Positions 31,466 to 39,007 of a DNA stretch of 64,000 nt are shown piece by piece (the stretch's first letter is position 1; each line of letters starts with the position of its first letter). The DNA lies in assembly GCA_937922675.1 (NCBI GenBank), contig CALAJN010000001.1, forward strand, positions 124,001 through 188,000, given 5' to 3'. Both the position numbers and the translations under genes were made by a program. The stretch comes from an uncultured Granulosicoccaceae bacterium (lineage in GTDB: Bacteria; Pseudomonadota; Gammaproteobacteria; Granulosicoccales; Granulosicoccaceae). The notes below the pieces were generated by a model. It was not told the origin of the DNA and ran no database searches. It worked only from the letters and a program-made list of their open reading frames with translations.

Positions 31466-32440
31466 ATGAACGGCATCGCCAGTCTGGCCCTGGACAATCT
31501 CGGGTCTCCGATCATTCTGTCTTTTGTATTGGGTCTTGTCGCCGCGTTGGCGCGATCTGATCTATCGGTCCCTGAGGCCGCCGCCAAGGCGCTGTCGATC
31601 TACCTGCTGTTCGCTATCGGCTTCAAGGGTGGTGTGGCTGTCTCGGAGCATGGCGTTGAGGGTGGCTTGTTACTCGCATTGCTCGCAGGCGCTGCCTTGT
31701 CCGCCTTGTTGCCCTTTGTCGCCTTCACCTTGTTGGGTGTACTCACTGGCCTGGACCGGCTCAATGCGGCAGCGGTAGCGGGTCACTATGGGTCGATATC
31801 CATCGTGACCTTCGTTGCCGCGACCACTGTGCTTGAGAGTCAGGGCATCACATTCGAGGGCTATCTGGTCGCTGTTGCCGCCATTATGGAAGCTCCAGCC
31901 ATCCTGTCGGCTCTGTGGCTGGTTTCTGGCGGGGACAAGGGCAGGCGTATGGACTCAACCTTGTGGCGCGAGATTCTGCTCAATGGCTCGATTGTGCTGC
32001 TGATCGGTGCCTTTGTCATCGGCTGGATCACAGGCACAGACGGGCTCGCCGAGATCGAGCCCTTCATAGTCACCCCGTTCAAGGGCGTGCTGTGTCTGTT
32101 CCTGCTGGACATGGGTCTGGTGGCCGGACGCGGCTTGTTGCGCTCTCGAGGGCAGATCAGGGGTGGATTGATTGCTTTCGGCGTTCTCATGCCGATGCTT
32201 GGCGGCATCGTGGGCCTGAGTGTGGCAGCACTGCTTGGTCTGTCACTCGGTGGGGCCATGCTGCTGGCAACCCTGTCAGCCTCGGCATCCTATATCGCAG
32301 TGCCAGCGGCCATGCGCGTTGCCTTGCCCGAGGCAGATCCGGGCATCTATCTGACCTTGTCGCTCGGTATCACTTTTCCGTTCAACCTCGCGCTCGGCAT
32401 CCCGATGTATCTGGCGCTGAGCCAAACGTTTATAGGCTGA
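31466..32440 (+). CDS. SbtA-type sodium-dependent bicarbonate transporter
   Basis: Membrane protein of 324 residues with about ten helices, of the SbtA/DUF897 family. Family features include the paired start LDNLGSPIILSFVLGLVAAL, the KALSIYLLFAIGFKGG stretch and the second repeat GLVAGRGLLRSRGQI. The ending with ASASYIAVPAAMRVALPEA is typical. In cyanobacteria SbtA imports bicarbonate together with sodium for carbon fixation; in other bacteria it may supply bicarbonate for carboxylases. The PII-like gene starts two bases after its stop, which strongly supports this assignment. Confidence 0.88.
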   Translation: MNGIASLALDNLGSPIILSFVLGLVAALARSDLSVPEAAAKALSIYLLFAIGFKGGVAVSEHGVEGGLLLALLAGAALSALLPFVAFTLLGVLTGLDRLNAAAVAGHYGSISIVTFVAATTVLESQGITFEGYLVAVAAIMEAPAILSALWLVSGGDKGRRMDSTLWREILLNGSIVLLIGAFVIGWITGTDGLAEIEPFIVTPFKGVLCLFLLDMGLVAGRGLLRSRGQIRGGLIAFGVLMPMLGGIVGLSVAALLGLSLGGAMLLATLSASASYIAVPAAMRVALPEADPGIYLTLSLGITFPFNLALGIPMYLALSQTFIG

Positions 32441-32442
32441 CC

Positions 32443-32754
32443 ATGCAGACTCACAAGGCCAAGCGTATCGAGATCACCATCGAGGCTCCAATGGAGCGGC
32501 GCCTGACCGATGCGCTTCAAGCGGCAAACATCACCGGCTACACGCTGCTCCCTGTTCTCGGGGGTAGTGGTCGCTCTGGCGTTTGGAGTCGTGAGGGACA
32601 GGTGTCGCGCGCCGGGGGCATGGTGCAGTTGATCTGCATCCTGCGAGATGAAAAACTGGACCAGTTGCTTGAGGCGGTTCTGCCGGTTCTGGACCGCCAC
32701 ATAGGAGTGGTTTGTGTGAGTGACTGCGAAGTCCTGCGCGCCGAGCGCTTCTAG
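32443..32754 (+). CDS. PII-like (SbtB-type) regulator
   Basis: 103-residue protein of the PII superfamily, encoded two bases after the SbtA-type transporter. The beta strand RIEITIEAPME, then ANITGYTLLPVLGGSGRSG (start of the T loop), the glycine-rich middle and the DCEVLRAERF end match SbtB-like proteins. SbtB binds adenine nucleotides and controls SbtA in cyanobacteria. The classic PII uridylylation tyrosine is not recognisable. Its stop codon lies in a CTAG that also ends the convergent DUF3291 gene. Confidence 0.85.
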   Translation: MQTHKAKRIEITIEAPMERRLTDALQAANITGYTLLPVLGGSGRSGVWSREGQVSRAGGMVQLICILRDEKLDQLLEAVLPVLDRHIGVVCVSDCEVLRAERF

Positions 32755-33224
32755 AGGGGCGATTCACCCGTATCCATCGTCGGGCAGGGCCAGACCTGTT
32801 TGAACGTAAAAGCGGACGACGTGGGACCGTTGGCCCGCAGGTACTCCAATTTCCGGGATGCCTCCAGCAAGGTCGGCCGCGTCCCGGCCGGGATCCACCA
32901 CAAGACCTGATGGGCGATGGGCAATCGCTCAAACCACTGTTTTCGTTGCCCCATGATCGGAGCATGAGCACTGGTGTAGACAAAGTCGTGAAGACGCTCT
33001 GGGTCTGTCCAGATGCTCATGGTCACGATGTGATCCTTCCCGAACAGCCTCGATTCCATGGCAGATCCGCCTGGAGCTGTGGTGTATCGCCACAAGAAGC
33101 CAGGCGATGTCTCTGCAAGCTGATTAATGTTATCCAGATTGGACACAAATTCGCTGAGCTGGGGTGAATCCAGCGGCGCTTTCAGCTGTGCGACATTGAG
33201 TTGGGCCAGATGGTGTGAGCTCAT
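32751..33224 (-). CDS. DUF3291 domain protein
   Basis: 157-residue soluble protein of the DUF3291 family. Recognisable parts are the start LAQLNVAQLKAPLDSPQL, PGFLWRYT, the SIWTDPERLHDFVY segment and HRKQWF-like HAPIMGQRKQWFERL, ending in PAGTRPTLLEASRKLEYLRANGP. The fold resembles dimeric ferredoxin-like monooxygenases, but the function is unknown. I chose ATG 33224, where the family starts; the longer frame upstream reads through a broken GGDEF remnant in another frame. Confidence 0.8.
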   Translation of the reverse strand: MSSHHLAQLNVAQLKAPLDSPQLSEFVSNLDNINQLAETSPGFLWRYTTAPGGSAMESRLFGKDHIVTMSIWTDPERLHDFVYTSAHAPIMGQRKQWFERLPIAHQVLWWIPAGTRPTLLEASRKLEYLRANGPTSSAFTFKQVWPCPTMDTGESPL

Positions 33225-33417
33225 GCGGCATCCAATCGATCGGCAATGGATTCTGGGAGGCTGGTATCGCAAGCATGATACGAGACTGGGACCGAAGGGT
33301 GCAGCTCGAGCGCTAGACGGCGAATTCTTCACCGCCAACTCGCGCGACCCAATCTTCACGGCGCAATACGCATTCCCCACCGCTTTGGGTAAGCGTCGCA
33401 GCGATCGGGCAGACCGC
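33225..33417 (-). pseudogene. Remnant of a GGDEF (diguanylate cyclase) domain
   Basis: On the minus strand, codons from 33417 to 33313 read IAATLTQS, then REDWVARVGGEEFAV and a stop. This is the diagnostic GGDEF active-site loop (here GGEEF) with the preceding arginine. Just after the stop a different frame continues with LPESIADRLDAA, which matches the helix that follows GGEEF in such enzymes, and it ends at the DUF3291 start. A stop also lies just upstream (33418-33420), and the DxDxFK part is not found. The domain is thus broken by at least one frameshift and lacks its N-terminal half. Bases 33418-33590 hold only a 37-codon open frame of unknown meaning. Confidence 0.5.
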
Positions 33418-33590
33418 TTAACCAGCGTGGCAGATCTACAGGCCGAGCCAAGCAAGAAACACCAACAGCGTGTAGCGTTAGCCCGTGAACGACGAAGATG
33501 CAGCCCTGCGCACAGTCCTGATGCGAGTTCGCACCGTTGGCAGGGAGTTAACGTGGGTGTGTTGTCGGCCAGACGCCGTGGAGATCAGTC

Positions 33591-34397
33591 ATGATTGAAC
33601 AGTCAACAGATGAGCGCGGAGTGGTCACGCTGACGCTTGATCGGCCAGATGCCTTCAACGCCTTGTCCGAAGCCATGCTCGATGCCCTGCATAGCGCAAT
33701 TTCTGCTGCCAGTGACAGCGAGGCAACGCGAGTCATCGTGATCGCTGCACGCGGGCGTGCTTTCTGCGCCGGGCACGATCTCAAGGAAATGCGGGCTGAG
33801 CCATCCGATGCGTATTATCAGCGCCTGTTCACACGTTGCGCTCAAGTGATGATGGCAATACAAAAAGCGCCTGTGCCTGTTCTTGCGCGGGTCGAAGGTA
33901 TTGCCACCGCCGCCGGGTGTCAGCTGGTAGCCATGTGTGATCTTGCCGTAGCTGCTGCCAGTGCGCGCTTTGCCGTCAGTGGAGTGCGGCTTGGTCTGTT
34001 TTGCTCAACCCCTGGCGTTGCCTTGTCACGCAACGTGCCGCGCAAGGTCGCCTTTGAAATGCTTGTGACCGGAGACTTTGTCAGCGCTGAACAAGCCATG
34101 CGCCACGGTCTGATCAATCGCGTGGCATCAGACGATGCCGTTGGTGCTGAAGTAGAGGTACTGCTCGCATCGATTGTCGCCAAGCCGCCAGTCGCAGTAC
34201 GCACCGGCAAGGCGCTCTTTTATCAGCAGCTTGAGAAGCCGATTGAAGACGCCTACGCCGATGCAGCACATGCCATGGCTTGCAATATGATGTCCGATGA
34301 TGCGTTGGAGGGCGTGCAAGCCTTTATCGAAAAGCGTGCCCCGGAATGGGCAGCGGATCGAGGAGTCAATGGGTCATTGCATAGACCACATAGTTGA
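33591..34397 (+). CDS. Enoyl-CoA hydratase/isomerase-fold protein, ECHDC3-like
   Basis: 268-residue crotonase-fold protein. The CoA and oxyanion-hole segment GRAFCAGHDLKEM (55-67) and the second oxyanion loop VEGIATAAGCQLVAMCD (101-117) are clear. The two catalytic glutamates of true hydratases are missing: the first is Q111 and the second aligns with G131 in FAVSGVRLGLFCSTP. This pattern recalls the ECHDC3 branch, whose reaction is unknown. It may bind an acyl-CoA without hydrating it. The gene overlaps the convergent DUF4159 gene by 32 bases. Confidence 0.85.
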   Translation: MIEQSTDERGVVTLTLDRPDAFNALSEAMLDALHSAISAASDSEATRVIVIAARGRAFCAGHDLKEMRAEPSDAYYQRLFTRCAQVMMAIQKAPVPVLARVEGIATAAGCQLVAMCDLAVAAASARFAVSGVRLGLFCSTPGVALSRNVPRKVAFEMLVTGDFVSAEQAMRHGLINRVASDDAVGAEVEVLLASIVAKPPVAVRTGKALFYQQLEKPIEDAYADAAHAMACNMMSDDALEGVQAFIEKRAPEWAADRGVNGSLHRPHS

Positions 34398-35133
34398 CAC
34401 CCATGCGATAGGCCTGAGTGGTCAATGGCGCAGGGTAGTGGGCATCATCGGCATGCTCCCAGGCGTCCCCGATATCCTGGTTGAAGTTGATCGCCACCAT
34501 GACCCTGCCGACATCATCCATCACGCCGCGCCAATGTGGATGGCGTCCGCCTTTCTCCCAGGTTTGCCCGTTCATCAATGCGCGGATTCCGGGTATTTGC
34601 TGGCGTTCGGACAGGTCGTACAGAACGTGGAAAGGTTCGGCGTGATGTTCCAGGTCCACGATCGGCCGGTCAGGAAAGGTGCGTGACATTTGCAGCTCGA
34701 ACAGCTGCCACTCGATCGGGCCGTGAAAGTCGTCCACCATCAGAAATCCGCCGCGAAGCAGGTATTCGCGAAGCAGGGCCGTGTCGTGATCCGACATGCT
34801 CATCGAGCCAGCCTCGACTACGTACAGCCATGGGTAGTCAAAGATCGCTTCATCGCTTATGCGTAGCACCTGCCCATCCTCGGCAACATCCAACACGGTC
34901 AGACGCATCAGGCCGCGCGAAAAGTGTGTTTCGGCCTCGGGCCAGTCGGCTTGCCAGCGTGGCCAACTCTCAACGTAGTCAGCGCCGTACCGCAGTCGGG
35001 CGAAGGTGAATTCGTTGGTGGCAGCCTGCGCGACACCTGATGGCGCAAGCATCGTGATCGGGCTCATTGCCGCGACGATTAGCGGTAATATTCTGCTCCA
35101 GCAACGCCGGAACGCACTCGGTGTTCTGGTCAT
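34366..35133 (-). CDS. DUF4159 domain protein, exported
   Basis: About 255 residues. The N-terminus (ATG at 35133) has a basic part followed by a hydrophobic segment ILPLIVAAMSPITML and a likely signal-peptidase site after GVAQA. The mature part is one DUF4159 domain, starting NEFTFARLRYG and containing YLLRGGFLMVDDFHGP and DDVGRVMVAINFNQDIGDAWE. The family has a flavodoxin- or glutamine-amidotransferase-like fold and an unknown role. The end overlaps the convergent crotonase-like gene by 32 bases, so the two genes cannot be transcribed at full length without antisense contact. Confidence 0.8.
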   Translation of the reverse strand: MTRTPSAFRRCWSRILPLIVAAMSPITMLAPSGVAQAATNEFTFARLRYGADYVESWPRWQADWPEAETHFSRGLMRLTVLDVAEDGQVLRISDEAIFDYPWLYVVEAGSMSMSDHDTALLREYLLRGGFLMVDDFHGPIEWQLFELQMSRTFPDRPIVDLEHHAEPFHVLYDLSERQQIPGIRALMNGQTWEKGGRHPHWRGVMDDVGRVMVAINFNQDIGDAWEHADDAHYPAPLTTQAYRMGVNYVVYAMTH

Positions 35134-35183
35134 CCGACGACTCGCTCTGTGATGGGCTTGTCTTGTCTGAGTTTTGACGTGCC

Positions 35184-35981
35184 ATGCCATCCTACACACT
35201 CACGGACGCAGAACAAGTCGCAGCCTACAGGCGCGACGGAGCTGTGCTTCTTCCGGGGCTGCTCGATGGGTACGTGGACACCTTGCGCCAAGGGGTCGAG
35301 CGCAACCTGCGTGACCCCGGGCCCTATGCTGCCGAGAATCTGCAGGCGGGCGATAGCGGCCGGTTCTTTGATGACTACTGCAACTGGGCTCGCATATCAG
35401 AGTACGAGTCGGTGATTCGCAACTCGTCGCTTGCAGATGCAGCCGCCTGTCTGATGGGGTCTGCGCGGGTGCAGCTTTTTCACGAGCATGTGCTGATCAA
35501 GGAGCCCGGTACCGCCAAGTCGACACCCTGGCACCAGGACAGCCCGTACTATTTTGTCGAGGGCAAACACACGGTCAGCTTTTGGTGTCCTTTGGATCCT
35601 GTGGACGATGCATCACTGCGTTTGGTGGCGGGGTCTCACCGCTGGGAGCGCCCGGTCCTTCCGGTGCGCTGGTTGGCCGAAGATGACTTTTATCCTGATA
35701 GCGATGTCTGGCAAGCCGTGCCGGATCCGGATGCTGAAGACATGACAGTGCTGGAGTGGCCAATGCAACCCGGTGACGTGGTGGCTTTTCATTTCAAGAC
35801 CTTGCACGGTGCACGCGGCAACTCCATGCGACGCCGCCGGCGCGCTTTCTCGCTGCGCCTGGTGGGCGCGGATGCGCGCTATGTCGAGCGGCCGGGCCCG
35901 GCCTCACCACCGTTTCCGGGCCACGGCATGAGCGCAGGCGATACCCTGCGAGAAGACTGGTTTCCGGTGCTGCGTGAGTAG
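35184..35981 (+). CDS. Phytanoyl-CoA dioxygenase (PhyH) family protein
   Basis: Iron(II)/2-oxoglutarate-dependent oxygenase of 265 residues. The metal triad is visible as H117 and D119 in PWHQDSPYY and H208 in TLHGARGN, with a likely 2-oxoglutarate-binding arginine in the following RAFSLR. The stretch SFWCPLDPVDDASLRLVAGSH is typical of PhyH enzymes. The substrate cannot be deduced. It starts 50 bases from the divergent DUF4159 gene, so both may share a promoter region. Confidence 0.9.
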   Translation: MPSYTLTDAEQVAAYRRDGAVLLPGLLDGYVDTLRQGVERNLRDPGPYAAENLQAGDSGRFFDDYCNWARISEYESVIRNSSLADAAACLMGSARVQLFHEHVLIKEPGTAKSTPWHQDSPYYFVEGKHTVSFWCPLDPVDDASLRLVAGSHRWERPVLPVRWLAEDDFYPDSDVWQAVPDPDAEDMTVLEWPMQPGDVVAFHFKTLHGARGNSMRRRRRAFSLRLVGADARYVERPGPASPPFPGHGMSAGDTLREDWFPVLRE

Positions 35982-36133
35982 TGCACCCTTGCGGTGCGCG
36001 CCGGCGTCTGGGTCGGAGTCTCAAGTTCGCGATGCAGTAGCGCGACAAGTAGACCCCGTGTCAGGTACCGTTGGCCCCAGGCATTTTCCGCCATTTTTGC
36101 ACTGGCCTACCGCCATTGGAGAGTAGAGAGACC

Positions 36134-37321
36134 ATGAAAAAGCTAGTTCTTGCCAGCGCCGTGACGCTGGCTCTTGCCACGTCGGTTGCTGCTGCTGACG
36201 ACGTCAAGGTCGGCGTCATCATGAGCTTCACCGGCCCCATAGAATCCCTGACACCGGCCATGGCTGGCGGAGCCGAGATGGCGCTGGCTGAAGTGAGCGA
36301 ATCCGGTGCGCTGCTCGATGGCACCACCCTCACGCCGGTACGTGGGGACGCCACCTGTATCGACTCCGCCGCTGCTACCGCTGCCGCTGAGCGTCTGGTC
36401 ACCTCCGATGGCATCGTTGCCATGGTGGGTCCCGATTGCTCTGGCGTTACCGGAGCGGTACTCGCCAATGTGGCTGTGCCCAATGGCATCGTCCTGATTT
36501 CCCCATCGGCAACTTCGCCCGCGCTGTCTACAGCCGAGGACGAGGGCTTGTTTTTTCGCACCGCCCCCTCTGACGCGCGTCAGGGTGTCGTCATGGCCGA
36601 GGTGCTGAAGGAACGCGGCGTTGAGTCTGCGGCGATCACCTACACCAACAACGACTACGGCAAAGGTCTCGCTGATGCCATTCAGGAAGCCTACGAAGGC
36701 ATGGGCGGATCGGTCACGATCGTTGCCGCTCACGACGACGGCAAGGCGGACTATTCATCTGAGGTCGCGGCATTGGCGGCAGCGGGTGGCGATGTGCTCA
36801 TCGTTGCAGGCTATGTTGACCAGGGTGGCAAGGGCATCATCCAGGCGTCTCTTGACACCGGCGCCTTTGAGACCTTCGCTCTGCCCGACGGCATGATCGG
36901 TAGCAGTCTTACCGACGATCTTGGCGGTGATATCGACGGTTCATTTGGCACCGTACCCGGAACCGACTCACCGGGAGCGGCGGCGATGGTTGAGCTCGCC
37001 GCAGCGGCTGGCGTATCAACTGAGGGGCCGTATGTGGGCGAGTCCTACGATGCTGCGGCGCTGATCGCACTGGCCATGCAAGCTGCCAAGTCCACATCAT
37101 CGAGTGACTTTGCAGGATCGGTAGAGACAGTTGCCAACGCACCGGGTGAGAAGATCTATCCTGGTGAGCTTGCCAAGGCACTGGGCATTCTCGCCGAAGG
37201 TGGCGAGATTGACTATGAGGGTGCAACGGCTGTTGAATTGATCAACGGTGGTGAGACAGCAGGTGCCTATCGCGAGATCCTGATCGAAGGCGGCGAAATC
37301 ACCACTGCCACCTACCGCTGA
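36134..37321 (+). CDS. Periplasmic substrate-binding protein, branched-chain amino-acid-type ABC transporter
   Basis: 395-residue binding protein of the LivJ/LivK class. Signal peptide 1-21 ends in SVAAA before DDVKVGVIMSFTGP, the usual first strand. The two-lobed periplasmic fold is seen in the loop GPDCSGVTGAV, the ISPSATSPALS stretch and the YTNNDYGKGLADA segment. The ligand may be a branched-chain amino acid, another amino acid or an amide; the pocket cannot be read with certainty. A strong terminator follows, so this product is probably made in excess over the membrane and ATPase parts encoded downstream. Confidence 0.9.
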   Translation: MKKLVLASAVTLALATSVAAADDVKVGVIMSFTGPIESLTPAMAGGAEMALAEVSESGALLDGTTLTPVRGDATCIDSAAATAAAERLVTSDGIVAMVGPDCSGVTGAVLANVAVPNGIVLISPSATSPALSTAEDEGLFFRTAPSDARQGVVMAEVLKERGVESAAITYTNNDYGKGLADAIQEAYEGMGGSVTIVAAHDDGKADYSSEVAALAAAGGDVLIVAGYVDQGGKGIIQASLDTGAFETFALPDGMIGSSLTDDLGGDIDGSFGTVPGTDSPGAAAMVELAAAAGVSTEGPYVGESYDAAALIALAMQAAKSTSSSDFAGSVETVANAPGEKIYPGELAKALGILAEGGEIDYEGATAVELINGGETAGAYREILIEGGEITTATYR

Positions 37322-37343
37322 GTATCGCGCTGACGCAACGCAA

Positions 37344-37383
37344 GCCCGGCTCAACGCGCGAGTGTCGAGCCGGGCTTTTCTTT
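37344..37383 (+). terminator. Rho-independent terminator after the binding-protein gene
   Basis: A perfect 9-base stem GCCCGGCTC (37344-37352) / GAGCCGGGC (37367-37375) with a 14-base loop is followed by TTTTCTTT. It lies between the binding-protein gene and the ATPase gene. Confidence 0.9.
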
Positions 37384-37436
37384 GCGTGCAGGATTGTTCG
37401 TAGAGGTTTTTCTGGCAGAGGTTTTTTCTGGACCCG

Positions 37437-38297
37437 ATGATCGACGTTCACGATCTTCACAAGCACTTCGGAGGAGCACGCGCGGTTGATGGTGCGACGC
37501 TGTCCATCGCACCCGGCTCCATCACAGGTCTCATCGGTCCCAATGGAGCTGGAAAGACAACTCTGTTCAACGTCATCGCAGGACTGATACCGCCGACCTC
37601 CGGACAGGTCAGTCTTGGGGGCGAAGACATTACAGGGCTGTCCCCTCATATCCTGTTTCAAAAGGGCTTGCTGCGTACCTTTCAGATTGCGCACGAATTC
37701 AGTTCAATGAGCGTGCGCGAGAACCTGATGATGGTGCCGGGTGGTCAGTCAGGGGAGTCCTTGTGGAACGCGTTTTTCCGGCGGAGCGATATTCGGGATC
37801 AGGAGCGCGAACTCGCTGCAAAGGCTGATGAGGTGCTCGAATTTCTGACCATTGATCATCTGGCCGACGAGAAGGCGGGCAATTTGTCCGGTGGACAAAA
37901 AAAGCTGCTCGAGCTGGGGCGTACCATGATGGTCGATGCCCGCATCGTGTTCCTCGATGAAGTCGGTGCAGGCGTCAATCGGACGCTACTCAATACCATC
38001 GGTGACGCGATCTTGAGACTGAATCAGGAGCGCGGCTACACCTTCGTGGTGATCGAACATGACATGGATTTTATCGACCGACTCTGCGATCCGGTTATTT
38101 GCATGGCCGAGGGGCGTGTGCTGGCTCAGGGAACACTCGCTGAGATAAAGGCAGACGAGCGCGTGATCGAGGCCTATCTCGGCACTGGCCTGAAGAACGC
38201 GCCGCACGTACCGGGCAGCGGCCAGGGTCTCACGGCGGGTGATCTGGGTGCCTCCCGCGGGGCACGTGGGCCCGGTTCTCCCAACGGAGACGCGTGA
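37437..38297 (+). CDS. ABC transporter ATPase, LivG type
   Basis: ATP-hydrolysing subunit of the importer, 286 residues. Walker A is GPNGAGKTT (about 33-41), the signature is LSGGQKK, and Walker B is RIVFLDEVGAG followed by VIEHDMDFI with the switch histidine. The LivG-type RTFQIAHEF stretch after the Q-loop is present. A glycine-rich tail of about 30 residues follows the domain. The next ATPase gene starts at the stop codon (TGATG). Confidence 0.92.
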   Translation: MIDVHDLHKHFGGARAVDGATLSIAPGSITGLIGPNGAGKTTLFNVIAGLIPPTSGQVSLGGEDITGLSPHILFQKGLLRTFQIAHEFSSMSVRENLMMVPGGQSGESLWNAFFRRSDIRDQERELAAKADEVLEFLTIDHLADEKAGNLSGGQKKLLELGRTMMVDARIVFLDEVGAGVNRTLLNTIGDAILRLNQERGYTFVVIEHDMDFIDRLCDPVICMAEGRVLAQGTLAEIKADERVIEAYLGTGLKNAPHVPGSGQGLTAGDLGASRGARGPGSPNGDA

Positions 38298-39007
38298 TGA
38301 GCGAGCCCTACCTGATTGGCAGGAACATGACGGGCGGCTATGGCGCTGCCGATATCTTGCACGATTGCACTATCGCGGTTGATCGTGGCGAAATTGCCGT
38401 GATCGTTGGCCCGAATGGAGCGGGCAAGTCCACCGCCATGAAAGCGGTGTTTGGCATGCTGAACCTGCGTGAGGGGTCGGTGCAGCTGGACGGTCAGGAC
38501 ATCGGGCACCTGACGCCACAACAGCGTGTGGTGGCGGGCATGGGGTTTGTGCCGCAAACAGCAAACGTGTTTACCTCCATGACGGTGCAGGAAAATCTCG
38601 AGATGGGAGCGTTTATCCGCACTGATGACATCAGCCACACGATGGAGGAGGTGTACTCGCTGTTTCCGATACTGCGCGAGAAGCGCAATCAGGCAGCGGG
38701 CGAGCTCTCGGGCGGGCAGCGCCAGCAGGTTGCGGTGGGGCGTGCGTTGATGACCCAGCCAAAGGTGCTGATGCTGGATGAACCTACCGCGGGGGTCAGC
38801 CCGATTGTGATGGATGAGCTCTTTGATCGCATTATTGATGTTGCCAGGACAGGCATTCCGATTCTGATGGTGGAGCAAAATGCAAGGCAGGCTCTTGCCA
38901 TCGCTGATCACGGCTATGTCCTTGTGCAAGGGCGAAACGCACACACGGATACCGGGCAGGCCCTGTTGGCTGATCCTGACGTCCGGAGGAGTTTTCTCGG
39001 TGGGTGA
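38297..39007 (+). CDS. ABC transporter ATPase, LivF type
   Basis: Second ATPase subunit, 236 residues. Walker A GPNGAGKST, signature LSGGQRQQ, Walker B VLMLDEPTAG and the switch histidine region MVEQNA are complete; the Q in place of the H-loop histidine (EQNA) is normal for LivF. The ATG at 38297 overlaps the previous stop by one base; a GTG one codon earlier is also possible. Its last eight bases overlap the permease gene. Confidence 0.92.
   Translation: MSEPYLIGRNMTGGYGAADILHDCTIAVDRGEIAVIVGPNGAGKSTAMKAVFGMLNLREGSVQLDGQDIGHLTPQQRVVAGMGFVPQTANVFTSMTVQENLEMGAFIRTDDISHTMEEVYSLFPILREKRNQAAGELSGGQRQQVAVGRALMTQPKVLMLDEPTAGVSPIVMDELFDRIIDVARTGIPILMVEQNARQALAIADHGYVLVQGRNAHTDTGQALLADPDVRRSFLGG

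Noticed and set aside
33485-33598. 37-codon frame with GTG start overlapping the crotonase-like gene
   Set aside because: No convincing ribosome-binding site or known motif; it may be a chance frame.
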